Below, piece by piece: positions 24,637 through 32,185 of a DNA stretch of 33,986 nucleotides. Under the pieces are notes generated by a model. It worked only from the letters and a program-made list of their open reading frames with translations. It did no database searches and had not been told where the DNA came from. The stretch covers positions 1 through 33,986 of the forward strand of contig CAMWIU010000007.1 in assembly GCA_947174385.1 (NCBI GenBank). The letters run 5' to 3'. The DNA comes from an uncultured Treponema sp. (GTDB lineage: Bacteria > Spirochaetota > Spirochaetia > Treponematales > Treponemataceae). Within the stretch, counting starts at the first letter, position 1. Each line of letters opens with the position of its first letter. The position numbers and the translations under genes are program-made.

Positions 24637-25225
24637 AAAAATGAGAAATAGGATAATCAATGTCGTAAGTTTGCTGATTGCCTATTCCGCGACGCTATCA
24701 TGGCTTTTGCTTAATAATTGCACGTGCTTTTATTTGGGAATATATGGAAGAAGGCTTCGGGGTGGAATTGGCACAGGTCTTTTTATTCATTGGCTGTTTG
24801 TCCTTATAATCGCGCTGTCGATTGTCATCACTGTTTTGAATCGCAAAAAGTTCAAGATAATTATCATGGTCGTTTATCTGATGTATTCCTCGTTTCGTCT
24901 TTTGCCGGAATACCCGTGCCGCTGGCTTTATTTTTCAGTAGGGACCACGGTGTTTTTTTATGTCATTGACAATTTGATAACGTTTTGGAAAATGAAAAAT
25001 TCCTTGAAGGAAATTGTCGTCAATTATATTTTGGCAATTTTGATGTGCGTGTTTCTCATTGCCATTGCATTTGTGTTTTGGAATAAAACGATGAAAGAAT
25101 TTTTATTGTGGCTTGTTGTTTTGGGAAATGTGATTGTCGCGGCGGCTTCGTTTGCTTGTTATGCGTTGCGGGATAAAATCCGGGACGCGGCGGCCGCAAA
25201 GCATGATGGCGGAAAAGACAGATGA
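24608..25225 (+). CDS. Multi-pass membrane protein of unknown function
   Basis: A 205-residue protein with about five or six predicted membrane helices (for example IINVVSLLIAYSATLSWLLL, FIHWLFVLIIALSIVITVL, YILAILMCVFLIAIAFVFW and LLWLVVLGNVIVAAASFACY) and basic loops. No family is recognised. GGAGGA (24598-24603) precedes ATG 24608, which lies inside the tail of the YARHG gene. The end overlaps the next gene by 4 nt (ATGA). The overlaps suggest that the YARHG protein, this membrane protein and the next two genes are made together. Confidence 0.72.
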   Translation: MKKTKKMLNEKMRNRIINVVSLLIAYSATLSWLLLNNCTCFYLGIYGRRLRGGIGTGLFIHWLFVLIIALSIVITVLNRKKFKIIIMVVYLMYSSFRLLPEYPCRWLYFSVGTTVFFYVIDNLITFWKMKNSLKEIVVNYILAILMCVFLIAIAFVFWNKTMKEFLLWLVVLGNVIVAAASFACYALRDKIRDAAAAKHDGGKDR

Positions 25226-25908
25226 AAAAATACATTCTGATTTCATGCCTTGTTTTTATATCGTTCACAATGCTTTCATCGCAGGAAGTAAAGCCACATG
25301 ATTTTGTTCCCGAGCAGCACTATCATTTGAAAAACGGATACGAGCTTTCCATAAGCGATATCGTCAAACAAAATGAGCATGTGTGCTGCATGCTGCTCTC
25401 AAAAAATGGGCGCGCCGTAGTCATTGAGGAAATGGCGTATTTTAACAACCTGAAATATTATCCGAGATACGAGGGCATAGATTGTGACGATTTTTTTGCC
25501 ATAGGATTTTTTATGGGCGGCTATTCTTGCCGCTTGTATGAAAAAAAGATGGGAAGCAAAGTGCTTGAATTTGACACTGCCGGAAGCCGTCCAGTTTTTG
25601 AAGCGGAAAATCAGCTGTTGATTTACAGTGTTAATAATGGTGGCGACACGTTTTTTCCGAAAAGCGTTTATTTGTATGATTTGAAAAACGGGAAAAAGCA
25701 CAAGCTGAACACATTTTTGCAAAAGGCGCAGGAAAACAATTTGTTTTGGCTGAACATCTTAAATTGGTTTGACTCCTTTGAATTCGGAAACATTACGCCT
25801 GAAAAAGTTGAGATTGTTTTTTATGGCTGCTACAAGCCGCTTTTTGATGAAGCCGGAGAATTCTTCGATGAAGAAGACTGCCGTTTTTCTTTCATGGTTG
25901 AACGATGA
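25222..25908 (+). CDS. Secreted protein of unknown function
   Basis: A 228-residue product with a signal peptide (MKKYILISCLVFISFTMLSSQ). The mature part is mixed alpha/beta with several aromatic and Cys residues and a charged C-terminal segment (FFDEEDCRFSF). I do not recognise a domain. It overlaps both neighbours by ATGA, so it is translationally coupled in the operon. The local run of exported and membrane proteins suggests an envelope role. Confidence 0.68.
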   Translation: MKKYILISCLVFISFTMLSSQEVKPHDFVPEQHYHLKNGYELSISDIVKQNEHVCCMLLSKNGRAVVIEEMAYFNNLKYYPRYEGIDCDDFFAIGFFMGGYSCRLYEKKMGSKVLEFDTAGSRPVFEAENQLLIYSVNNGGDTFFPKSVYLYDLKNGKKHKLNTFLQKAQENNLFWLNILNWFDSFEFGNITPEKVEIVFYGCYKPLFDEAGEFFDEEDCRFSFMVER

Positions 25909-26525
25909 AAAATGATATTATGAAAATGATTCGCGCGAGTTTGTCGATTAGAACGCTCGGCAAGATTGCGGCTCGAACATTGAAATGGATTCTCGTCGCG
26001 CTTGCCGCCGCCGTCCTCGTTTTTTTCGCATGGATAGCACGGGAAGTGCACCTTTCCGCCTATGAGCCGCGCGGATTTGCTTCCGAGTACGACAAGGATG
26101 TTTCGCAGTTTTTTCAGGCGTGGACGCTTGGAGCGGAAAACGATATAATTGAATCTTGGCGAAGCACGTTTGATGCGGCGGAATCCCTTGAAGAAGTGGC
26201 GGGTTTTTCCGGCGCACAAATTTATTTCGACTCGGGAAAGATTTCCGGCTGGCAATTTTTCTTTGCCCTGAAAAACAAAAATTCGTTTCGTGGAATGCTC
26301 GAAGTTTCAAGCACGGGGCATGCCGCCGAGGTGTATGTCCACCGCCATTTCGCGGAGAATGCGCGCCCGATGAAAAAAGATGACGCGCTGCGTCAATTGT
26401 CCGAAATACAGCGGCAGGCGGACGAAATTGGTCTTGCCGTGTCGTATGCCTTGGTGGGCGCGGGAAAGAATGCGTTCTACAGCGACAATGGAGAGATGCT
26501 TCGGGAATATGGATATGGCGAATAG
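25905..26525 (+). CDS. Membrane-anchored protein of unknown function
   Basis: A 206-residue protein. A basic N-terminus is followed by one membrane helix (WILVALAAAVLVFFAWIA, about residues 26-43), then a soluble domain of ~160 residues, predicted outside the cytoplasm. No family is recognised. The start overlaps the previous stop by ATGA. An internal ATG at 25920 is possible. GC content appears higher than in the surrounding AT-rich genes, hinting at a different origin for this piece. Confidence 0.66.
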   Translation: MKNDIMKMIRASLSIRTLGKIAARTLKWILVALAAAVLVFFAWIAREVHLSAYEPRGFASEYDKDVSQFFQAWTLGAENDIIESWRSTFDAAESLEEVAGFSGAQIYFDSGKISGWQFFFALKNKNSFRGMLEVSSTGHAAEVYVHRHFAENARPMKKDDALRQLSEIQRQADEIGLAVSYALVGAGKNAFYSDNGEMLREYGYGE

Positions 26526-26538
26526 GATAAAAAATCAA

Positions 26539-27471
26539 ATGAAAAGAAAAATCATCGGCACTTTGCTTTTTATGTTTTTGGCGGCGGCAAACCTTTCGGC
26601 TATTTCCGGGCGCGATTCCTTTGAAGGTTTCCATGAGTTTTCTTTTTTCATGGGAGACTCGATAGTGTCATACTATGTCGGCGTTGATACGATTCGCATA
26701 AAAAACCGCTCGCTGGGAAGCCGCGCCAACAGGTATGACAAGGAACTGCATTTTCGAAAAGAATATGAGCATGGCGTTCCCTTTGTGTATTATACGGAAT
26801 CGGACGCGCGCTTTGTCGAAAGCGAAGATTCTCCATGGGGCGCGGCTCCCGTTGAAACGCGGGTATCGGATTCCATAGAAAAAAAGGCGGTGTTCCTCAA
26901 GTCCGACTATTTCTTCTTGCTCATCCATGAAAATGGCGATTTTTATTATGGGGTGAAAGATGCGTATGTCTCATGGGAAAAGCATCTTGGGGCGATGGGC
27001 GCACGGCAAAGTTCGTTCTTGAAAGAAGGCGGAAAATCGTATTCCTGCGATGACATCGACTTTGATTTTCCCCATCATGCCGTGCAATGGGGGAAGCCTT
27101 GGGCGGAAGGAGCGAATGGAAATGGAATCGGGGAATGGATTTCGTTTCTTGTTCCAGACGGTGCTGCCGAGACGCAGCTGCACGGCGGGCTGAAAGGATT
27201 CATATCGATTGGATATGTCGATTACAGTCGTCCTGATTTGTATGAAAAAAATTCGCGTCCTCGGATTGTCTCTGTGTACATAGACGATGTTTTTTATAAG
27301 GATGTCCTGCTTGAAGATACTCCGGATTATCAGGACATAACGCCTGGAAAATTCCTCACAGGCGCGGAGGAAATAAAAATCGTCATAAAGGACGTGTATG
27401 CCGGACGGCTGTATGAAGATGTCTGCATAAACGATATTGTCGTTCTTCCCGTCGCTTTTTACGGGCAATAG
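26539..27471 (+). CDS. Secreted protein with NADase-type glycan-binding (discoidin-like) domain
   Basis: A 310-residue product with a signal peptide (MKRKIIGTLLFMFLAAANLSA). The C-terminal ~110 residues fit the NADase-type glycan-binding pattern. A GYxxYxxPDLYEKNSRPR strand region is followed by VYIDD-type beta strands, then IKIVIKDVYAGRLYEDVCINDIVV, where KDVYxGxxYxDxCIxDI is the hallmark. Such domains are found in exported bacterial proteins and may bind sugars. ATG 26539 is preferred because the signal peptide starts there, although AGGA is 11 nt away. ATG 26515 in frame is an alternative. Confidence 0.65.
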   Translation: MKRKIIGTLLFMFLAAANLSAISGRDSFEGFHEFSFFMGDSIVSYYVGVDTIRIKNRSLGSRANRYDKELHFRKEYEHGVPFVYYTESDARFVESEDSPWGAAPVETRVSDSIEKKAVFLKSDYFFLLIHENGDFYYGVKDAYVSWEKHLGAMGARQSSFLKEGGKSYSCDDIDFDFPHHAVQWGKPWAEGANGNGIGEWISFLVPDGAAETQLHGGLKGFISIGYVDYSRPDLYEKNSRPRIVSVYIDDVFYKDVLLEDTPDYQDITPGKFLTGAEEIKIVIKDVYAGRLYEDVCINDIVVLPVAFYGQ

Positions 27472-27481
27472 GAGGATAATA

Positions 27482-27577
27482 ATGGCTAAATCGATAATGA
27501 TAGGCAATAAAATGAATACATTTCCAAAAGAAATAAAAGAAACACTTTATTATGAAAACATAATAGTTGTTTTATAA
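27482..27577 (+). pseudogene. Short gene remnant with perfect ribosome site
   Basis: A 31-codon reading frame starts at ATG 27482 behind a perfect GGAGGATAATA. Its product (MAKSIMIGNKMNTFPKEI and following, ending YYENIIVVL) looks like the first part of a small immunity-type protein family with an N-terminal FPxEIKxxLxYxxxIIVLL pattern, and then stops. The strong translation signal with no proper product suggests a truncated gene. It could instead be a real 31-residue peptide. Confidence 0.45.
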
Positions 27578-27619
27578 GGAATTTGTAAGGTAAAACTTGA
27601 TAATACACAGGAGCAAAAC

Positions 27620-28738
27620 ATGAAAACAGCAGAACAGTTCAAGGAAATCCTTGCTCGTTATTATCAGCGCGATGAGGAAACAAAGAAATTATATGAGGAA
27701 TTCACGGCATATTCGTATGCGCCATTAAACGACCTTCTTGACGCAATGCCGAGGATTGAAGAGAAATTCAACCTAAAGCTGCCTGACGAATACAAAACAT
27801 TCATTGAAGCTGACAATGCGTGGTATATGAATGGAGAAACGGAACAGTTTGGAATTTATGATGAAAAGGAAATCTATGAATTTAACTGCATAGGCAAACA
27901 TACAGGAAATTCCTCGATAGAAGAGATGAAAGACTACTTCATGTTCGGGCAGGATTATGGAGAAAAAAGTTATTTTTTTGATCCTTTTAATAAACTTGGC
28001 TATGGCATTGATGCGGTCTGGAGGGTAAACAGATGTTCGTGTGAAAAACAGGATTTCGAGCTTGTCGCGAAAGATTTCTATGAACTTGTTGAAAAATTCT
28101 GTGATAAAAAAGACGAAGATTTTGAGCGGCCTTTTGAAAACGAAAAACCTGTTTACGAGGGGACTGCCATAAAAGATATTCTTGAGAAGCAAGTGGAAAA
28201 TAATTCTGATTTGATGAAAAGAATATCAAATATGCAGGAAAAAATCAAAGAGTATTATGATGTCATGATTGCTAATGGTATAATAAGAAGGGCACGAATA
28301 ACGGAAAATGACTATGATGAAGATGAGACTTTTAGATTGAAAGAAACAACTAACATTCCGTTAGATGTGTTGTACGTAATAGAAAAAAATATATATAAAA
28401 TATCTTTTTCAAGAAAAGTGTCATTTCATACTGAATGTGATGAGGCTTTAATCAACACAAATTCAGGCAAGTATTCAATGAAAATTTTAGAAGATATGTT
28501 TGTCTTTGCAGAAATAGCAGGTTCTGTAATCAATAAAGAATCAGAGTTTATATCAGATTATTTCTTTGTAGATCCGACAAACATTTTAGGCAACGGCTCG
28601 GAAGCCGTCTACATGATCTACACAAAATCCAAAAGATTGGAGGAAGCCTGCCATGTCGCCAAGGACATCGTGGACTTGTTCCGCATCTTCGCCGAGGGCG
28701 AGAAACTGAACACAACGCCGATCGGCAAGATAAAATAA
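27620..28738 (+). CDS. Tandem SMI1/KNR4 (SUKH) immunity-type protein
   Basis: The 372-residue protein has two related halves. The first (about residues 30-190) shows the SUKH pattern IEEKFNLKLPDEYKTFI, then FGQDYGEKSYFFDPFNKLGYGIDAVW. The second (about 200-365) ends with SDYFFVDPTNILGNGSEAVYMIYT, which parallels the first. SUKH proteins are frequent immunity factors against nuclease toxins. A duplicated SUKH in one chain may neutralise two toxins or one dimer. No toxin gene is adjacent. The GAGC before ATG 27620 is a poor Shine-Dalgarno site. Confidence 0.72.
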   Translation: MKTAEQFKEILARYYQRDEETKKLYEEFTAYSYAPLNDLLDAMPRIEEKFNLKLPDEYKTFIEADNAWYMNGETEQFGIYDEKEIYEFNCIGKHTGNSSIEEMKDYFMFGQDYGEKSYFFDPFNKLGYGIDAVWRVNRCSCEKQDFELVAKDFYELVEKFCDKKDEDFERPFENEKPVYEGTAIKDILEKQVENNSDLMKRISNMQEKIKEYYDVMIANGIIRRARITENDYDEDETFRLKETTNIPLDVLYVIEKNIYKISFSRKVSFHTECDEALINTNSGKYSMKILEDMFVFAEIAGSVINKESEFISDYFFVDPTNILGNGSEAVYMIYTKSKRLEEACHVAKDIVDLFRIFAEGEKLNTTPIGKIK

Positions 28739-28755
28739 AGCGCGGAGGAGCGTGT

Positions 28756-29508
28756 ATGTTGTACAAAAAAATAGCATTGGTTTTTCTCTCCGCCGCATTT
28801 TTGCTGTGCGGATGCCATAAAAAGAACGAAAGGATGTTGCAGGCGGAAGAAAAGTACAAGGACTATTCGCTCCATCTGCTCGCGCTGGCAAACAAGCCCA
28901 TCGATAACAATAAAAACCTTGACCTGTCGCTCATAAACGAGTCCGTGTATGGACGTACTCCGCTGCAACTTTTGGTCGAGTATCACTATCAATATCGCCG
29001 ATTAAAAAAAAGAAAATCCATAAAAGTATTGAAAAACTTTGTGGAGCATGGGGCGGACATAAATTCCTTATGGGACGATGCCTTTAGATTTAAATGCGAG
29101 GTGATTTGTGTTTGCATTATGGACAATGCAAACAGTTATTTACAAGAATTTCTCAGACTGTCGGGGCGCGAGTATGTTGATTTGAGTTTTGCGGGAGACG
29201 AGGTGGGAGGGGCAGAATATGTTATGGGCGCAATCAGTTTTTTAAATTTCGATGCGGTTCCTATTCTTCTTCCATACACGAAAAATATAAACACCACGAA
29301 TAAGAAAGGACAAAATGCACTCCATTATGCCGCATCGTATCCAGCTCCCTATAAGACTATAAAACTGCTAATCGACAACGGTGCAGATTTTACCATGAGA
29401 GATGTGGACGGAAGGACACCGTATGACTTGTATCTGTACAACAGTCCAGACAAATTTCATTCGAAGACGGCGCGTCTGTTTCGAGAAATCAGTGGTTTAC
29501 GATATTGA
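28756..29508 (+). CDS. Ankyrin-repeat lipoprotein
   Basis: The 250-residue product has a lipoprotein signal ending LLCGC, so the mature protein is lipid-anchored. Ankyrin-type helices are visible at about residues 95-105 (NFVEHGADIN) and again near the end (NKKGQNALHYAASYP, then LLIDNGADFTMRDVDGRTPYDLY). Ankyrin repeats mediate protein-protein contacts. SD GGAGGAG precedes ATG 28756. Its 5' flank GCGGAGGAGCGTGTATG recurs in modified form before two further genes downstream. Confidence 0.72.
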   Translation: MLYKKIALVFLSAAFLLCGCHKKNERMLQAEEKYKDYSLHLLALANKPIDNNKNLDLSLINESVYGRTPLQLLVEYHYQYRRLKKRKSIKVLKNFVEHGADINSLWDDAFRFKCEVICVCIMDNANSYLQEFLRLSGREYVDLSFAGDEVGGAEYVMGAISFLNFDAVPILLPYTKNINTTNKKGQNALHYAASYPAPYKTIKLLIDNGADFTMRDVDGRTPYDLYLYNSPDKFHSKTARLFREISGLRY

Positions 29509-29530
29509 TTTGTTGACAGGAGGACACTTG

Positions 29531-29560
29531 ATGAAAGAGATGGGCAGGAGGCGTGTATGA
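29531..29560 (+). other. Nine-codon leader-like minicistron
   Basis: A 9-codon frame (MKEMGRRRV) starts at ATG 29531 after a GGAGG. It contains the ribosome-binding site of the next gene (CAGGAGG) and ends with a TGA that overlaps that gene's ATG. This layout suggests translational coupling. It could be a relic of a deleted gene. Confidence 0.35.
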
Positions 29561-29844
29561 AAAGAGGAATTGAATTGCGTTTGGCGGCGGGATTTGTTCT
29601 GTTTCTGTTATTCGACATTTTTTTTCTTGTATGCATTTTATTTAATATAAAACTTTCTGACAAAGCATTTGCAATAACATCGGCAATAATTTGTGTTCTA
29701 TCTTTTTCAGGTGGACTTATTTTGAACAAAAATTATGATCCAAATGACGACAATTATGATAACTATTTTCTTATTGTTGATGTCCTTCTAGGATGCGCCT
29801 ATATAAAATTATTGGTGTTTGTTGCAAAAACATTGCGAATATAA
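29557..29844 (+). CDS. Small membrane protein of unknown function
   Basis: A 95-residue protein with three likely membrane helices (AAGFVLFLLFDIFFLVCIL, AFAITSAIICVLSFSGGLIL and FLIVDVLLGCAYIKLLVFVA) and an acidic loop (DPNDDNYDN) between the second and third. No family is recognised. ATG 29557 follows CAGGAGGCGTGT, nearly the same 5' flank as the lipoprotein gene at 28756, and overlaps the minicistron stop by ATGA. Transcription continues in the same direction from the ankyrin gene. Confidence 0.6.
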   Translation: MKRGIELRLAAGFVLFLLFDIFFLVCILFNIKLSDKAFAITSAIICVLSFSGGLILNKNYDPNDDNYDNYFLIVDVLLGCAYIKLLVFVAKTLRI

Positions 29845-29924
29845 TAAGATTTAATCTTGCATATATACGAAATAAATTCGCATGGCTCGGAAAGCTGACA
29901 GACACTATAGCGGAGGAGCAATGT

Positions 29925-30242
29925 ATGTTGGACAAAAAGAAAATAAAAAGGCTGTGCAAGATATCAGAAGTTCTAGGCTTTCTTTTTATAGTTGGAGGAT
30001 ATTTTGGAGGTTTCTTTATTTTTGGAATGTCTGGAAAACAGTGGGAGGGAATAACTATGAAAATATCAAGCCTTGCACTTTTTTTTGGAGTATTGCTTCT
30101 TATACCGCAAGATGTTTTTGATAAAAGGGAGCGGGATGAATTAGGCGATTTTTCATTTCAAAGTATTGTTCCCTCAATAAGACTATGTGCGGCACTCGTG
30201 TTTGCTTTGTATATCGTGTTTATGACTTGGACGCATTATTGA
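29925..30242 (+). CDS. Small membrane protein of unknown function
   Basis: A 105-residue protein with three likely membrane helices (VLGFLFIVGGYFGGFFIFGM, ITMKISSLALFFGVLLLI and ILRLCAALVFALYIVFM-like near the end). A charged loop (FDKRERDELGD) lies between the second and third. I chose ATG 29925 because GGAGGA (29912-29917) is 7 nt upstream. A longer frame from 29793 has no ribosome site. It is the last gene of the plus-strand accessory run before the repeat-flanked module. Confidence 0.6.
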   Translation: MLDKKKIKRLCKISEVLGFLFIVGGYFGGFFIFGMSGKQWEGITMKISSLALFFGVLLLIPQDVFDKRERDELGDFSFQSIVPSIRLCAALVFALYIVFMTWTHY

Positions 30243-30270
30243 AAAAGGCATCAACTGCCACTTGAATGAA

Positions 30271-30576
30271 ATGCAGGGAAAGCACCAGTACGCGCCTTTT
30301 TTGCAGACACGCCTAAATCCGCGTCCGCGACTGTGACATACTTATGTCCGCGCCCAGTGCGCGAGAACGTCCATAACGCGGACACACTTTAGTCCCTGTA
30401 AGGGACGTGCACATGTCCCCGTCGGGGACAAAACGCCGCCTTTTCAACTCCGCGCCGAATTTATTTGCGGAAATACGTAAAAATATTTGCGGAAAAACGT
30501 GTGCATATTTCCCGAAATACGTGTACGTATTTGCGGAAATACGTTTGCGTTTTTGCGGAAATAAATTCGAAAAAAC
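30271..30576 (+). repeat. Structured dispersed repeat, copy 1 (left flank of restriction module)
   Basis: About 306 bp that match a second copy at 33428-33760 in the same orientation. Shared blocks include CGCCTAAATCCGCGTCC, GCGCGAGAA, CGCGGACAC, TTTAGTCCCTGT and the whole AT-rich 3' part. Short hairpins are visible: GACATA-CT-TATGTC (30335-30348), GTCCCT-GTA-AGGGAC (30392-30406) and GTCCCC-GTC-GGGGAC (30415-30429). The 3' third is a 22-bp tandem array. Some short ORFs cross it but have no family or coding support. The rest of the gap (30577-30671) holds one hairpin (30575-30595) and no gene. Confidence 0.8.
30464..30569 (+). repeat. 22-bp tandem array inside repeat copy 1
   Basis: Four full 22-bp units start at 30464, 30486, 30508 and 30530, and a partial fifth starts at 30552. 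Each begins TTTGCGGAAA or a variant. The array is framed by an inverted repeat CGAATTTATTT (30456-30466) and AAATAAATTCG (30559-30569). The units vary more in their second half. Because 22 is not a multiple of three, the open frames across it are by-products. Confidence 0.8.
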
Positions 30577-30671
30577 GAAAATGCGGGCATTTCGTGGTTC
30601 GCTCAAAAAGAAATGTGCTGTCCAACAATCTAAATTTGCAGATAAAATCAAAAAACTGGTACGGCAACACG

Positions 30672-30734
30672 ATGAAGTTTTTACCGCTTATGTTTTTTCT
30701 TCTTGGTTTCTCACAAAAACTTTACACACATTGA
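30672..30734 (+). pseudogene. Possible signal-peptide remnant at the module edge
   Basis: A 20-codon frame starting MKFLPLMFFLLGFSQ looks like the signal peptide of an exported protein and stops after 20 residues. Its end overlaps the terminus of the minus-strand nuclease-like gene. It could mark a gene interrupted where the module joined the chromosome. No convincing ribosome site is present. Confidence 0.3.
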
Positions 30735-31276
30735 TAAATTCTTAGGTATTCTTTCATGTTGTTCGGGATTCTGTATTTCTTTTCGCGCGGCTTTCCGTTG
30801 CACGGACTTACTTCAAATTCCTTTAGGTATTTGAACGCAAACTGATTTATTTCATACACGCTCATATTCTCAAACGTTATGGAATACTTCATTCTGCTGG
30901 CGTATGAAAGCAGTTTGTCTTTCCCTAGTTTTTTGTTCCACCAAATTGTCGTTTCGTTGTTGTGTTTTGAATCCTTTTCCGGCAGGAATTCAAACACCAC
31001 ATACCAAAGGCGACCTTTCCTGTCCTTAACAAGAATGTCTATGTTGCTTTTCTTGTTGCCTTGAACGCTCTTTTTTGCGTCGTCGGACTTCACGTCTCTG
31101 TAAAAGTTCTCTTCGGTAAGAAACTTTAAGTCAAAATCCAGTTCGCCTTGTTTCTTGCTCGACCACCATTTGATTGCGTCTGCAGGATGCTCTTTCAAAT
31201 ACTTTTTCACATAGTATTCCATGTACCACCCTTCCCACGCGCTTTGCCTTTTGTTTTGGTCATCGTCCGCGAACAT
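30722..31276 (-). CDS. PD-(D/E)XK-type nuclease-like protein, probable restriction component
   Basis: The 184-residue protein has features of a PD-(D/E)XK nuclease. There is an N-terminal helix with Glu (QSAWEGWYMEYYVKKYL), then GELDFDLKF with candidate Asp47 or Asp49, then RDVK with Asp61 and Lys63, followed by a strand IDILV and a Trp-rich region. The exact family is not recognised. It is the last gene of the minus-strand module that begins with the methyltransferase. No good Shine-Dalgarno site precedes ATG 31276, and only 5 nt separate it from the previous stop. Confidence 0.5.
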   Translation of the reverse strand: MFADDDQNKRQSAWEGWYMEYYVKKYLKEHPADAIKWWSSKKQGELDFDLKFLTEENFYRDVKSDDAKKSVQGNKKSNIDILVKDRKGRLWYVVFEFLPEKDSKHNNETTIWWNKKLGKDKLLSYASRMKYSITFENMSVYEINQFAFKYLKEFEVSPCNGKPREKKYRIPNNMKEYLRIYQCV

Positions 31277-31281
31277 TTGTA

Positions 31282-31569
31282 TTATCTAGACCTACAGTTC
31301 TCTAACCAATTTTCTTTTTTAGAAAATACACCGCCGTTTTCATAACTCAGACGGATTGCATTTTTTATCACTTCGAGCGTTTCTATTATGTCGTCACCAT
31401 TCATATTTATCAACGACATATTTTTCTGTCTTTTGCTTGTAGGTTTGTAGTGTCCAAAACCATCACTATCTACATCGCCCCCAAGCATATCTAGCACGCT
31501 GTTAAAAATTTCTCCAACGACATCAATCTCGCTCACCGTACCTGTTATTTTCAACATTCTTTCCGCCAA
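31282..31569 (-). CDS. Small protein of unknown function in the restriction module
   Basis: A 95-residue product with no recognised family. The start is uncertain. TTG 31569 lacks a good ribosome site, and the frame is open a further 15 codons upstream to a stop without an ATG. The open stretch encodes helix-like sequence (LTKITDLIKLGKKHVLAER), so the gene may once have been longer. It lies 5 nt from the following nuclease-like gene in another frame, so the two could also be parts of one broken gene. Confidence 0.4.
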   Translation of the reverse strand: MAERMLKITGTVSEIDVVGEIFNSVLDMLGGDVDSDGFGHYKPTSKRQKNMSLINMNGDDIIETLEVIKNAIRLSYENGGVFSKKENWLENCRSR

Positions 31570-31636
31570 AACATGTTTTTTACCAAGTTTAATCAGGTCT
31601 GTGATTTTTGTCAGCTACAATTTTGCAAATTTTATG

Positions 31637-32155
31637 TCAATAACCAACGAGCAGGATTCCTTTCATCGGAAGTTTTATTCGATTTGAAATGTACAATGTT
31701 TCCAAGAATGTGTAGACCAACTCAAAATCTTTGCTGTTGTGAAGTGGCTGATAAATATTTCTTACCGCCAAGACAAGATATTCAACATTAAACATACAAC
31801 TTGCTTCAAAAATATCTTTCAAAAACTGGTTGTTTGCGATTGCGCGACCTGCTTCCACTTCCATCACAATCCGACCGTCCTTGCTCAATGCGTCCGCATT
31901 AAAGTATTTGTCGATATTGTTGTTTCTCCCAAAAAGAACGGGAACTTGAATCATTTGACTCGCCGATTTTCCAGTTTCAACATTAAAGTCTATCTTCTGC
32001 AAATGAGGCTCAAGAAGTTTAAGTACGGTATTTGAACTTAGTTTTTCATGAGTTTCAGAATCAATCTCATCCGCTACAACCTCGAAACAATCTATTATTT
32101 GTCGAATTTCCTGTGTAATCGCAACTGAACGAGGGAAAAGTTGGTAATTTATCAA
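31637..32155 (-). CDS. Nuclease-like protein next to the methyltransferase, probable restriction endonuclease
   Basis: The 172-residue protein has the sequence DGRIVMEVEAGRAIANNQFLKD near residue 95-115, where D-x(n)-ExE resembles the PD-(D/E)XK active site in its ExE form. A conserved-looking core (VEYLVLAVRNIYQ) follows. This fits a type II restriction enzyme, but the family is not certain. TTG 32155 is the start because AGGAGA is 6 nt upstream. It is immediately downstream of the truncated methyltransferase, the usual place for the cognate endonuclease. Confidence 0.55.
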   Translation of the reverse strand: MINYQLFPRSVAITQEIRQIIDCFEVVADEIDSETHEKLSSNTVLKLLEPHLQKIDFNVETGKSASQMIQVPVLFGRNNNIDKYFNADALSKDGRIVMEVEAGRAIANNQFLKDIFEASCMFNVEYLVLAVRNIYQPLHNSKDFELVYTFLETLYISNRIKLPMKGILLVGY

Positions 32156-32185
32156 TTTAATCTCCTATGTTTAAAATATCGATTT

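Noticed and set aside
30407-30745. Protein-coding frames across repeat copy 1
   Set aside because: They arise from the 22-bp units in several frames and have no coding support.
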